Shown here one piece after another: positions 33,938-42,458 of a stretch of DNA of 64,000 nucleotides (positions within the stretch are counted from its first letter, which is position 1; each line of letters opens with the position of its first letter). The stretch spans positions 29,798 to 93,797 of the IMG/VR virus record IMGVR_UViG_3300037628_000218; one strand, written 5' to 3'. The translations under genes and the position numbers were made by a program. This DNA comes from a virus. The notes beneath the pieces are model-generated. The model was not told where the DNA came from. It saw only the letters and a program-made list of their open reading frames with translations, and made no database searches.

Positions 33938-34227
33938 TATGAGTTATCCTGTACGCTCAGAGGTGCATCTATATCGTCTATAGACTTAGCCCAAACTGCG
34001 TTCTCAAGTGCTGTGATTAACTTAATAGCTGTTGAGGCAGGTAGTGGTGGTAGTAATTCTCCGTTAGTAGAGTCAGCAGCGGGTTGAGCGTTGCTTATTT
34101 GGAGTAAGATTCTTGAAGTGGATTTATTAGTGATTACCAACGCTGTGCCTGCTACTACCCCTGAAAGGGTATTAACATTAACATATACATCTTTATCAAC
34201 TAAAACATCGGGTATCGTGTCTACCAT
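33937..34227 (-). CDS. Small virion protein, paralogous to the N-terminus of the 41337 product
   Basis: A 96-residue protein. VYVNVNTLSGVVAGTALVIT and the ending WAKSIDDIDAPLSVQDNS align with VSLNTLTGFPVGTYMTVT and IWAKGLGGDAVLSVQHSS of the gene at 41337. The two must share an origin. It overlaps the large LamG gene by one base. Probably a virion decoration or adapter domain. Confidence 0.75.
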   Translation of the reverse strand: MVDTIPDVLVDKDVYVNVNTLSGVVAGTALVITNKSTSRILLQISNAQPAADSTNGELLPPLPASTAIKLITALENAVWAKSIDDIDAPLSVQDNS

Positions 34228-34255
34228 GAAGGGTTTCCTTTACTTGTTTATCTTA

Positions 34256-34765
34256 CTAGAGAAATAGGTCTCCAGTATCATCTCTTAATGCTGAGGGTGT
34301 GCTTGGTATGCTTGGGCAAGAAATATCTAGTTCTACAAGGTCACTAATATTTGCTTCGTCAGTAATTCTGAAGATGTCGCTTGGGACAATCTGCATACCT
34401 ATACTGGTTGGGCCTGCATTCTTTAAGCCGTTGAATCCTATGATAGGGCAAAGATCGACTAAGGACTTAATAAAGTCTCCCCAAGGATCTGTGCCTGTCG
34501 ATGCAAATTTCTCTAGCTCAACATCCCCAACTTTTTCTTTCTTTATACCTTTAGTATCTACTTGGAACTTTGACTTGTTAGCAAAGGCTATTGCTCTTAG
34601 ACCTTTACATGATGCCTCAGCAAAATAAATATTATCATCGGCAGGTATTTGATTAGCAATCACAAACTCGTTAATTGAGTTCATATGAGCATCTGTTAGG
34701 ACGTTATCTGTTGGCAACCACAGCTTTTCTTCTGTAAGGAGTTGCGCCCTGTCAATTACACTCAT
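34256..34765 (-). CDS. Head-tail connector protein (DUF4054-like)
   Basis: A 169-residue protein located after the capsid gene. Helical N-terminus (NSINEFVIANQIP) and a beta segment near DIFRITDEANIS. Order suggests the adaptor that follows the portal in head completion, resembling DUF4054-type proteins. Assignment is by position more than motif. Confidence 0.6.
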   Translation of the reverse strand: MSVIDRAQLLTEEKLWLPTDNVLTDAHMNSINEFVIANQIPADDNIYFAEASCKGLRAIAFANKSKFQVDTKGIKKEKVGDVELEKFASTGTDPWGDFIKSLVDLCPIIGFNGLKNAGPTSIGMQIVPSDIFRITDEANISDLVELDISCPSIPSTPSALRDDTGDLFL

Positions 34766-34851
34766 TAGTTGTCTCCGTTAGTTAGCTGCTGGTATACTGT
34801 TATTATTATTTGTACCCCTTACTAATACCTACTCTTAGAATAATTATTAGT

Positions 34852-34875
34852 AAAGGGAGGAGCCGAAGCCCCTCC
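34852..34875 (-). terminator. Rho-independent terminator after the capsid gene
   Basis: GGAGGGGC-TTCG-GCTCCTCC on the minus strand is followed by CTTTACT. Eight pairs with a UUCG-type loop. It probably tunes the large excess of capsid transcript. Confidence 0.78.
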
Positions 34876-34903
34876 TCGTTGTAAGTCTTTGATGTATAAG
34901 GAT

Positions 34904-35986
34904 TTACACAACAAGTGCTCGTATCAATTGTGGATTAACATTAATAGGTAAGCAATTCGACTCTTGCGACATTGTAAAACCATTACGTTCATGTTCGCGA
35001 CTCCAAGCATAACGCTTCTGAGCAGTAGTGTTAACGTAAGTACGAGTCTGAGCAGGGGCGTATGCACGTTTCAAGAACGTCTCGGCACCTATTGGGATCA
35101 TATACGCATCGTTATCAGCAATCATTTTAGTACCTAGGATAGAGGCACTATAACGAATGTAACGCAGCCCATCAAAAGAATCAAACCACTGATACTGGAA
35201 GCGACCGTTACCAGAACCGAAGTTACTAGTAGGTACGTCCATAGTTTGTAGATCAAGAATACCCCGCATATCACGAGCTAATCCTTCCTGCTTCTCGATA
35301 GTTAGGCGTTGATTGAAAAATGCCTTACCACAAATAACAACTGGCATAGTCATGGTATTGTTAGTCTTCTCAACATCAGTTTCCAACAAGTCCAGTTGCT
35401 CAGCGAACAGTTGGAAGTGATCCACAGACCCTGCCAAGTTCATGGTAATCTTAGCTGGACGAGAAGCACCGATAATATCCGTGTAGTAGTTGTATACTGG
35501 CTGAGGGCCACCACGAGTGATATTTGTATCCAAGGTTAAGAGTTGGGCAAAAGCTAACTCATCTAACATTGTCCAAGCCTTTTCAGCTTTCATGTTCATG
35601 CGAGCTAGTAGATAGGCTTCGTCCATTAGATCCTGTGTCCCAGGGATACGCTTATTTGCGTAGTCTTTAGGTGCCACATTAGAACGTAAACCAAAAGAAC
35701 CAACTTCGTAGATTAACTGACGAGGTTTGTCTTTTTGGATGTCGGGGCCATACGCATCAAAAGCTTTACCGTCAGGTAACTGAGCCGTGTCATCCAACTC
35801 ATCATACTTAATGGTGTTAGTTTCTAGGAATACGTCATTTGTTGTTCCACCTAGGAGTGCTGTTAACAGTCCAGGGCTAACCTGTGTTCTTGCGACAAGA
35901 GGACTAACATCCTCCATCTCAAAATCACTGCCTTGTGCAGGGCTTAGAGCTTTATCAAAGTCAATCCCGCTTTGTTCAATTTTCAT
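34904..35986 (-). CDS. Major capsid protein (lambda gpE-like)
   Basis: A 360-residue HK97-fold capsid protein of the gpE family: FLETNTIKYDELDDT, YEVGSFGLRSNVAPKDYANK, and a C-terminal block with FLKRAYAPAQTRTYVNT and EHERNGFTMSQESNCLPI. It follows the decoration and protease/scaffold genes and has a strong terminator behind it. Confidence 0.92.
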   Translation of the reverse strand: MKIEQSGIDFDKALSPAQGSDFEMEDVSPLVARTQVSPGLLTALLGGTTNDVFLETNTIKYDELDDTAQLPDGKAFDAYGPDIQKDKPRQLIYEVGSFGLRSNVAPKDYANKRIPGTQDLMDEAYLLARMNMKAEKAWTMLDELAFAQLLTLDTNITRGGPQPVYNYYTDIIGASRPAKITMNLAGSVDHFQLFAEQLDLLETDVEKTNNTMTMPVVICGKAFFNQRLTIEKQEGLARDMRGILDLQTMDVPTSNFGSGNGRFQYQWFDSFDGLRYIRYSASILGTKMIADNDAYMIPIGAETFLKRAYAPAQTRTYVNTTAQKRYAWSREHERNGFTMSQESNCLPINVNPQLIRALVV

Positions 35987-36003
35987 ATGTTAGAGTCCTT
36001 AGA

Positions 36004-36663
36004 TTAAGAAGTAAATGTAGGTGTAACAACTGTTGCGTTGTCAATAGTAGTAATGCGAACATCTTCCAGAGCTGAAAGGAACTCGGCTTGGTCAGCAGCA
36101 GCTACAGAACCCCAAATGAAGCCCTCGTTAATCAAGGCAGCCTCACCACGATAAATCACAGTCATGTTTACAGGCGTAGCAGACAAAGCAGTATCTTGCT
36201 TGTTGAAGCCTACCCCGAACAGGTCGCCTACAGTAACCGCGATACGAGCCTTATTATTAAGAGGTGTAGTACCTGCTGTGTCACTCGCGTAAGCTTTACG
36301 TGTTGTCCAAGTTACAGTAGCATCTGCTGTCTCAGCACCAACAGTAGTAGCAAATGTAGGTTCTGCTGCATCAGAAGTACCCGCAATGGAGCAGACATAC
36401 TCATTACCGTCACGAGTGGCAGGCTTAACAATATCTCCAAGTGCATAGACAGTTGTAGCAGCCCAGTCAGCAGGAGCGGCAAGGACTATAAAAGAGTCAG
36501 TAGCTTCACTCCAGATTAGAGGAATACCGATATTATCAATTGACCCAGTACCTTCTACTCCAACTGTCTCAAAGTTAAAACGAACAGCAGTATCTTCAGA
36601 GAAAGTGTCAACAGCTTTGATCAAATCAGTTAGGAATTTACGAGCGGTAGCGTTAACTGGCAT
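36004..36663 (-). CDS. Head decoration-type protein with inserted small beta domain
   Basis: A 219-residue protein just upstream of the capsid gene. Residues about 65-125 (WAATTVYALGDIVKPATRDG, then YVCSIAGTSDAAEPTF) form a small domain seen as an insert in many unrelated phage surface proteins. The flanks look like a decoration protein (IAVTVGDLFGVGF). The inserted domain may bind surface sugars. Ends one base inside the next upstream gene. Confidence 0.72.
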   Translation of the reverse strand: MPVNATARKFLTDLIKAVDTFSEDTAVRFNFETVGVEGTGSIDNIGIPLIWSEATDSFIVLAAPADWAATTVYALGDIVKPATRDGNEYVCSIAGTSDAAEPTFATTVGAETADATVTWTTRKAYASDTAGTTPLNNKARIAVTVGDLFGVGFNKQDTALSATPVNMTVIYRGEAALINEGFIWGSVAAADQAEFLSALEDVRITTIDNATVVTPTFTS

Positions 36664-38051
36664 TATACTGCCTCCTTCATTTTATCTTGTGCGTCAAGTG
36701 CGCGTTGAGCAAGACTCTTCTCAACAGCTTCTTCTACTTCACCACCTTCACCGACTTCTTCAGAAAGGGCTTTAGAAAGCTCACAGTCCTCTTTGGGCTT
36801 AGCAGCGACAGCTTTATCTACTTCAGTTTCTGTACGAGCTACAAGAACGTCAAGTGCTTTTGTAACAGCTTCTTTGTCCTCATCGTTCAGTTTAGCAACA
36901 GCACTAGCCATAGCCTTGTTAACATCAGCTTCAAAGTTGTATCCGCTTAATGCGTTTACTGCCAGAGACTCTGCTAGTGCCTTTTGTAAGTCTTCAAACT
37001 CTTCACGAGTTACGTCAGTCATATTAGTACCTTTAGTTACTTTGTTATCTTCCCCAACCTTAGCCTCAGCTGAGGAAGAAGGGGTCTGGTTATTATCTTC
37101 ACCTAAATGTTTCTCAAGTGAGATAAAGTCTTCACCAATATCTTTCAAGATACTAGCTTGTTCTTCATCAAGGTCATCAATAGTTGCTTTTTTGGCCTTG
37201 TTAATTTCGTATGCTTCGTTTTTCAAACTACATGCTCCACCTTGCGAAGGACTCGTGTACGTTAGCTCAGGATTTGCCCAGTCAAAGTTAACACCAACAA
37301 GTTGTCGTGTAGCCTCTGGTGAACCTTGTATATCGGAAATATCTTTAGTAAGGTCAATAGTCTCTTTAGCTCTGGCCCCAATACTCAGACCTGCTATATC
37401 ACCGTTGATACGCATGTTAAATGCTACTTTGTTGGTGAATAGGGTTTTAGCGATTGGTTGCCCCTTACGAACAAGTTGATCACCAATCATACATTCAACA
37501 GGGTTTACCCAAGCCTTATCCAGTGTCCAAACGTCTGTCTTATGTTTGTGGAATAAACCACTTTGTAAGCGACCTTCTTCATTAGCTTTGTTAAGGCTTT
37601 CAACCATCGACTCAATATCTTCAAGGGCCATAGTGTCACCGTGTCCATCTACCTCACCAGGGGCAACGTAAAGGGGTTCCACGGCATACATAGGGTCGTC
37701 TTCAGAACCGAACTGTTTAACTACTTGAATGGATTCTTTCTTAGAGCTACCGAAGTATTTGTCAAGGAACTTAGAAAGTGTGCCTTCAGTCATCGGAGCC
37801 TCTACAGCCTTCTCAACTACTTTAAAGTCTGTTGTACGGACAACTTCAACACCTTCTTTACTAATCTCAGCTTTAGTCTCTGTCATAGTAAATGTGTGTT
37901 TGAATGTCTTACACTCACCATCAGAACCACAACGATCAATAAATACTAAGCCTGCGTCTAGGTCAAAGTCTGTGATCCAACCTTCTTTCTCCGCATTAGC
38001 TAGTAAGTTACGCTGATCGCTAACCGTAGCCTTCTCAATTGTTTCTGTCAT
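36663..38051 (-). CDS. Head maturation protease (XkdF-like) fused to scaffold
   Basis: A 462-residue protein. Residues 118-260 match the XkdF-like protease domain (YVAPGEVDGHGDTMALEDIE, LFHKHKTDVWTLDKAWVNPV, FNMRINGDIAGLSIGARA). The C-terminal 180 residues are acidic, helical and low-complexity, as in scaffold proteins. A single gene that supplies both protease and scaffold is a familiar design. It starts by overlapping the portal stop (TAAATG). Confidence 0.85.
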   Translation of the reverse strand: MTETIEKATVSDQRNLLANAEKEGWITDFDLDAGLVFIDRCGSDGECKTFKHTFTMTETKAEISKEGVEVVRTTDFKVVEKAVEAPMTEGTLSKFLDKYFGSSKKESIQVVKQFGSEDDPMYAVEPLYVAPGEVDGHGDTMALEDIESMVESLNKANEEGRLQSGLFHKHKTDVWTLDKAWVNPVECMIGDQLVRKGQPIAKTLFTNKVAFNMRINGDIAGLSIGARAKETIDLTKDISDIQGSPEATRQLVGVNFDWANPELTYTSPSQGGACSLKNEAYEINKAKKATIDDLDEEQASILKDIGEDFISLEKHLGEDNNQTPSSSAEAKVGEDNKVTKGTNMTDVTREEFEDLQKALAESLAVNALSGYNFEADVNKAMASAVAKLNDEDKEAVTKALDVLVARTETEVDKAVAAKPKEDCELSKALSEEVGEGGEVEEAVEKSLAQRALDAQDKMKEAV

Positions 38052-39638
38052 TTACTTGTATTCCCCTTGCTCATCTAGTTCGTCTATGTTGACAACTTTA
38101 CCTGTAAGGGTGTCAATGAGTTTGTCACCGTCTACGATTAATTGTTTAGTAACGCTATTATTAGTGTTAGAACCACCTGACTTACCGCCCTGGGAGCTTC
38201 CTGTGCCTGAGGTTCCCCCTGACTCACCACCACGGCTTTTATCACCGTCATCGAAGCTAAGGTCTTCAATACCCTCTGTAGGCCAGCCAGCGTCCTTATA
38301 CAGCTTCTCAAGGGCTTCTGGAGTTATACCGCCAACTGACTTAGCTCGTTGGATAACTTTACTAATGACATCTAGATCAGGTTTAGAGGGGTCAGCTGCT
38401 TTAAATACGGGTGTATCCTTCCAGTCTAATCTGATATTGTTAATAGCGAGTAGTCGTGGAATCAGTTGGTTATTAATTACATCTTCTTTCCACATAACGC
38501 TACGGTTGACATAGTAGTCATGAGTAGTCATTTGATTAGATGATAGAGCGTTAGATCCATGCCCAGATTGACCAGTTAATAGGAAGCCAGTTCCAAACAT
38601 GTTATAAATACTTTTACGCTTCTGATCAATAATGTCAGAAGTGTTATATTGCTTACCGCCGCCTTCAATGCCTTTCAATTCAAAATCGAATAGAGGAACC
38701 TTTGTGACTTCATCTACATCTGAAACCATAACAATGAAACTAGATTCCCCAGCGTGTAAGGCTGCTGCATCTTTTTGAAGTTGTTTATACTCAGATGCTT
38801 CAGCAGGATACGTTGTAGGGTCATTAGCGCGTTCTATCATTTCAGAAGGAACACGTAGGACTACAGCACCGCCGAGGTCTTTAGAAACACCGACTACTTC
38901 ATAGCGTTCTACAAGCTTCTTTTCCAACCAAGCATCATAGATGTGGTTAAGAGGAGAGTCGCCTTGAGGACTATTATTAGTAGGGTTATGTCTAAACCAT
39001 AAGGTTTGTTGTGTACTAATGAACGGGTAGCGAGGTCTTAAGAACCCATTCGAGATATTTGATAGTAAGATACCATTTTGAAACTCAGAGGCTCTAGGCT
39101 CTCTTAATTGAACCCTATTAGGTTTTTGTACAAAGCCCTTTAAGTCTCGGATGTTCTTATCCCATACCCAACCGTAAACAGACTTTTGATCCCGTGGAGA
39201 AAGCTTTTTAAGAACCTTCATCCCAGCGAATTGGCCTGTCCTTCGGATTTCTACTACAATGTTTTGTAACGCAAATCCGTATTGAAGGTCTGTAGCAGCA
39301 TTATTCATAGACTCTAACCAAGTACCTGAAGTTAGGTTCCTGATATTGTAGTTTAGAAAGTCTGTTGCAAGTTTACTAGGAGCACTTCCACTAGGAGAAA
39401 CACACTGCCCGTTATTCATTGCAGTGGTGACTAAAATGTTTGTCACGTCTATAGAATTGGCTACAGCATCGTCCTCTACCATCTTATCAAAAGAGCATAG
39501 ACTATTAGGCATAACCAAGTCAGTTTTACGTTGGTCTCGGATATAACGGGTAGATGTTAGGATTTGTGGTTGACCTACCTCAGTAAAGGGTCGGGTTACC
39601 ACAGCACTAGAAGACTCTGCCTTCTCTAAATCAGCCAT
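38052..39638 (-). CDS. Portal protein
   Basis: A 528-residue protein of the phage portal type. YGWVWDKNIRDLKGFVQ, RPRYPFISTQQTLWFRHN, GDSPLNHIYDAWLEKKLVE and NMFGTGFLLTGQS are typical. The Gly/Ser-rich tail (residues 475-510) is probably disordered. It forms the dodecameric DNA channel at the head vertex. Confidence 0.88.
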   Translation of the reverse strand: MADLEKAESSSAVVTRPFTEVGQPQILTSTRYIRDQRKTDLVMPNSLCSFDKMVEDDAVANSIDVTNILVTTAMNNGQCVSPSGSAPSKLATDFLNYNIRNLTSGTWLESMNNAATDLQYGFALQNIVVEIRRTGQFAGMKVLKKLSPRDQKSVYGWVWDKNIRDLKGFVQKPNRVQLREPRASEFQNGILLSNISNGFLRPRYPFISTQQTLWFRHNPTNNSPQGDSPLNHIYDAWLEKKLVERYEVVGVSKDLGGAVVLRVPSEMIERANDPTTYPAEASEYKQLQKDAAALHAGESSFIVMVSDVDEVTKVPLFDFELKGIEGGGKQYNTSDIIDQKRKSIYNMFGTGFLLTGQSGHGSNALSSNQMTTHDYYVNRSVMWKEDVINNQLIPRLLAINNIRLDWKDTPVFKAADPSKPDLDVISKVIQRAKSVGGITPEALEKLYKDAGWPTEGIEDLSFDDGDKSRGGESGGTSGTGSSQGGKSGGSNTNNSVTKQLIVDGDKLIDTLTGKVVNIDELDEQGEYK

Positions 39639-39649
39639 ATTGTGTTATC

Positions 39650-40111
39650 CTAGGTTAAAGCTACCTGAAGTAACGCTTTAATATCCTTAATAGATCTTAC
39701 ACTCTTAGAAACTACTATTTTATGCTTAACAGCGAACTCGTTAAGTTCTTTAACTTTAGTAAGAGTCTTTAGCTCTTCAAGAGCTGTAAGAGGTTTATTC
39801 TCTGCTGCACCTGTTGAGACCTCTTTAACTTCTTCTTTAACAATAGGTGCTTCGGTTTTTACCGCTTCTTCTTCTCCTGCTGGGGTAGCTGGAGTCCACT
39901 TATCTGGGGCAGTACCTTTCAAGTACATTACAGCGCGTCCTTGACGACCACGGAAGTTACGCATAGAAACATCATCACGTAGGTCTGTTTCTGCAATTAG
40001 GTATCCACCAAGGAATGCTTCCTGAATCCGTAGGAAGAACTCTTTTTCAAAGCGTGCGCCAAGACCTTTAGATAGGATTACCAGGCGATTAGGTTTAGTT
40101 TCTTGTGTCAT
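39650..40111 (-). CDS. Hypothetical protein with SAP/Rho-N-like C-terminus
   Basis: A 153-residue protein with an N-terminal folded part (RLVILSKGLGARFEKEFFL), an acidic linker (about residues 75-105) and a small helix-extended-helix C-terminus (LNEFAVKHKIVV, SIKDIKALLQ) resembling SAP or Rho N-terminal modules that bind DNA or RNA. It lies between the portal gene and small virion genes. May bind packaged DNA; not proved. Confidence 0.65.
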   Translation of the reverse strand: MTQETKPNRLVILSKGLGARFEKEFFLRIQEAFLGGYLIAETDLRDDVSMRNFRGRQGRAVMYLKGTAPDKWTPATPAGEEEAVKTEAPIVKEEVKEVSTGAAENKPLTALEELKTLTKVKELNEFAVKHKIVVSKSVRSIKDIKALLQVALT

Positions 40112-40168
40112 GTATATTTATCTCCTTCAGTTTTATTAGTTATTTTAGAACACTTAGAAAGCACCCTA

Positions 40169-40459
40169 TTATTGATCTTCAACAGCCCTGATATAGATAT
40201 GAAGATTACGCTCATCCTTTCTAGGGATGTCGTTTGTAGTTGTTATTTTATTGGTGATAATATACATTTCATCCAACTCCCCGCCAGATAACCATACCGT
40301 AGCTAGGGTGTCTGTAAAGTAGCTGGTGTTAACAGTAAGCCCAGTAGGGACTACCCACTCACTAGTAGCAAGAGTATCGCTCCCCAGCCAAGAACTCCAA
40401 TCAACAACATAGTCTAATTCTGCGTTCACACCTTTTGAGAATACTCTTGAAGTAGCCAT
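40169..40459 (-). CDS. Small virion protein, 96 aa
   Basis: A 96-residue protein with WSSWLGSDTLATSEWVVPTG, ATVWLSGGELDEMYIITNKI and a C-terminal beta strand. This layout is shared by many small phage structural proteins that lie between terminase and portal genes. No precise role is known. Its stop codon is close to the next gene's ribosome site. Confidence 0.72.
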   Translation of the reverse strand: MATSRVFSKGVNAELDYVVDWSSWLGSDTLATSEWVVPTGLTVNTSYFTDTLATVWLSGGELDEMYIITNKITTTNDIPRKDERNLHIYIRAVEDQ

Positions 40460-40460
40460 A

Positions 40461-41021
40461 CTACACAGTAACTGAGGTTAAGGTTACTGACACTTTAAGG
40501 GTGTCGCCATTTATCATTTCTCTATCACCACCTGCGAAAGCTCCTATACTGTATAGCACTCCAGTAACTCCGTCTTTCTCATTAGAGGTGGAAATGAACG
40601 CTCCACCGATAGTAACTGTTGAGTTGATTGCGTAGGAGGCTTTTGAAGCAGTACTATCTACAGATTGGTTAGCAACACTACCTAGCACTAAAGGCTGTCT
40701 GTTAGCTTCTGAGTAAGCTGAAACTTCAGTCCAACCGCTATGAGTCGCTGCTGTATCAATAGCAGCAGGCGTAGGTAGCCCGTCAGTAAGACCAACGTAG
40801 AATTGAGCAGTGTATGAACTACCTTTTAGATATTTGTCAAGGATGTCGTTGAGACCTTCATTAACAACGAGATTCAAGAAACCTTCTGTCCACTTGAGTT
40901 CCCCGCCTTCACTAAAGCATTGAAGCGTGTAGTTATTAGACAGCCCTATAGCTGACAATTTAGTGTTATTAGTTGTAATATTAGACTCCACGGTATCGTT
41001 AACATCTGAGTTTTCGTTCAT
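40461..41021 (-). CDS. Virion structural protein, 186 aa
   Basis: A 186-residue protein. FLNLVVNEGLNDILDKYLKG followed by TAQFYVGLTDGLPTPAA is a recurring pattern in phage head-region structural proteins. The rest is beta-rich Ser/Thr/Val sequence. It ends one base before the gene downstream starts. Likely head fibre or decoration component. Confidence 0.7.
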   Translation of the reverse strand: MNENSDVNDTVESNITTNNTKLSAIGLSNNYTLQCFSEGGELKWTEGFLNLVVNEGLNDILDKYLKGSSYTAQFYVGLTDGLPTPAAIDTAATHSGWTEVSAYSEANRQPLVLGSVANQSVDSTASKASYAINSTVTIGGAFISTSNEKDGVTGVLYSIGAFAGGDREMINGDTLKVSVTLTSVTV

Positions 41022-41031
41022 TTTTTCCTCA

Positions 41032-41289
41032 CTACTGCATGATATGAAGTATTCTAGAATCGGTAGCCTTGAATACTCTTGAATCTGGGGTTGTATACAA
41101 AATTCCCCCTCCTACGCTGTCTCCTACTTCAATACCAGTAGGCTCCATTTGTTCTATTACAACGCAATCGGTAAGGTTGCTAAAAGAGAGGTTTGTTTGT
41201 TCTGCGATCTCTTGACTAAGTTCTTGACTACTATTATGCGATGAACTCAAGACCAAATCAGAAGTTATGTCAACTACTACGATAGTCAT
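41032..41289 (-). CDS. Hypothetical protein, 85 aa
   Basis: An 85-residue protein with a Ser/Gln-rich N-terminal third and a beta-rich ending (GVGDSVGGGILYTTPDSRVF-like). No recognised family. Located in the head gene block with gaps of about 10 and 47 bases to its neighbours. Probably a minor virion protein, by context only. Confidence 0.6.
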   Translation of the reverse strand: MTIVVVDITSDLVLSSSHNSSQELSQEIAEQTNLSFSNLTDCVVIEQMEPTGIEVGDSVGGGILYTTPDSRVFKATDSRILHIMQ

Positions 41290-41336
41290 GCGTTCTCCAT
41301 ATGTAAGGTAAAAGTTTGGTTTACACTCGGGTATTA

Positions 41337-42425
41337 CTACCCTTGAATCTCATGGCCTTGTGCGGTCATTGCGAATACAGTATTTGAAGACCCTGTTACT
41401 AAGTCATCTTGTACAAGTACCTGGAGTTCTTCATCCAGAGCACCATTTAACCTTATAACTACTCCATGCTTTGACTGTCCACCCCAAGTTAACCTAGCAG
41501 TGAAACCTTTAATTGTGTTTCCTACAGCCCTAGGAAGAAGGAAGTTGTGATCAAAACACTGCCTAATAAAATCCCCATTAGTCTTAAAGTTAAATAGGTT
41601 TCTAAAATTACCATCTGATTGTTTAATTCTTACAACGCAACCATTAGCTAACGCATCGTCTGATCCAAATGTCCCAAAGTCCATATCTGTTGAACCACGG
41701 AGGTCAAGAGTAAGTCTAACAATGTCTCCTTGTTGCGTAGGTAAAGGAAGAATTGTGAAGATCTCAGGGGTTGCTAGAGACGCATTGGCTAGCATGTTCC
41801 TCGTACTAATTTGAGCAATGTCAGAAGTTAGGTAATCCACATTTAAGGGTTGGTCTATAGTTAGTGCATTCACATTTAGGCTAGTTACAGCGGTTTGTAT
41901 AAAGACATTTTCAACCGTGGCAGAAGCTAGCTCCAGAATATCCCCTACTTCAGCGTTATGGCCTGCTGTGAGGTTTACTACTGTGTCTCCCTTATTAGCA
42001 TTGGCTGATAATGTAGTTAAGGTGCGCGACTTTAGTAAGGGAATTGATAGTGGTGGTGTTGTCTGGTCTAGGATGAACATAGGAACCCCTCTGGAACCTC
42101 TATTAGATACCTCCACAGGAACTACATCACTTGTCACGATTGATGAGTGTTGCACTGATAATACAGCGTCACCACCCAAACCTTTAGCCCATATTTCAAG
42201 GGAGCTGTCAGGAACAATTCCAGAGGGTTCTTTGCCTACTAGAGGAGTTAAAATAATCCCATCCACACTATCCGCTACAGGTTTTACGCTATCCTCAAAG
42301 AGAACTACCTCACGAGACGACTTATTAGTAACCGTCATGTACGTACCTACAGGAAACCCTGTAAGAGTATTAAGGCTTACCCAATCGTCTGCTGTTACTG
42401 TAATATCCGCTAATGTTTTAGCCAT
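41337..42425 (-). CDS. Virion protein, 362 aa, with domain shared with the 33937 product
   Basis: The first 95 residues are paralogous to the 96-residue protein coded at 33937. The remainder contains beta segments (TLTTLSANANKGDTVVNLTA, HNAEVGDILELA) like those in phage fibre or adaptor proteins and a C-terminal lectin-like region. It lies right after the terminase gene. Likely a head-associated fibre or decoration protein. Confidence 0.7.
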   Translation of the reverse strand: MAKTLADITVTADDWVSLNTLTGFPVGTYMTVTNKSSREVVLFEDSVKPVADSVDGIILTPLVGKEPSGIVPDSSLEIWAKGLGGDAVLSVQHSSIVTSDVVPVEVSNRGSRGVPMFILDQTTPPLSIPLLKSRTLTTLSANANKGDTVVNLTAGHNAEVGDILELASATVENVFIQTAVTSLNVNALTIDQPLNVDYLTSDIAQISTRNMLANASLATPEIFTILPLPTQQGDIVRLTLDLRGSTDMDFGTFGSDDALANGCVVRIKQSDGNFRNLFNFKTNGDFIRQCFDHNFLLPRAVGNTIKGFTARLTWGGQSKHGVVIRLNGALDEELQVLVQDDLVTGSSNTVFAMTAQGHEIQG

Positions 42426-42458
42426 GAAGCTCTCTACTATTATGTAAGTATAGGTGTT

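Noticed and set aside
36793-37479. A 228-codon open frame on the plus strand
   Set aside because: Antisense to the well-supported protease/scaffold gene and without initiation signals.
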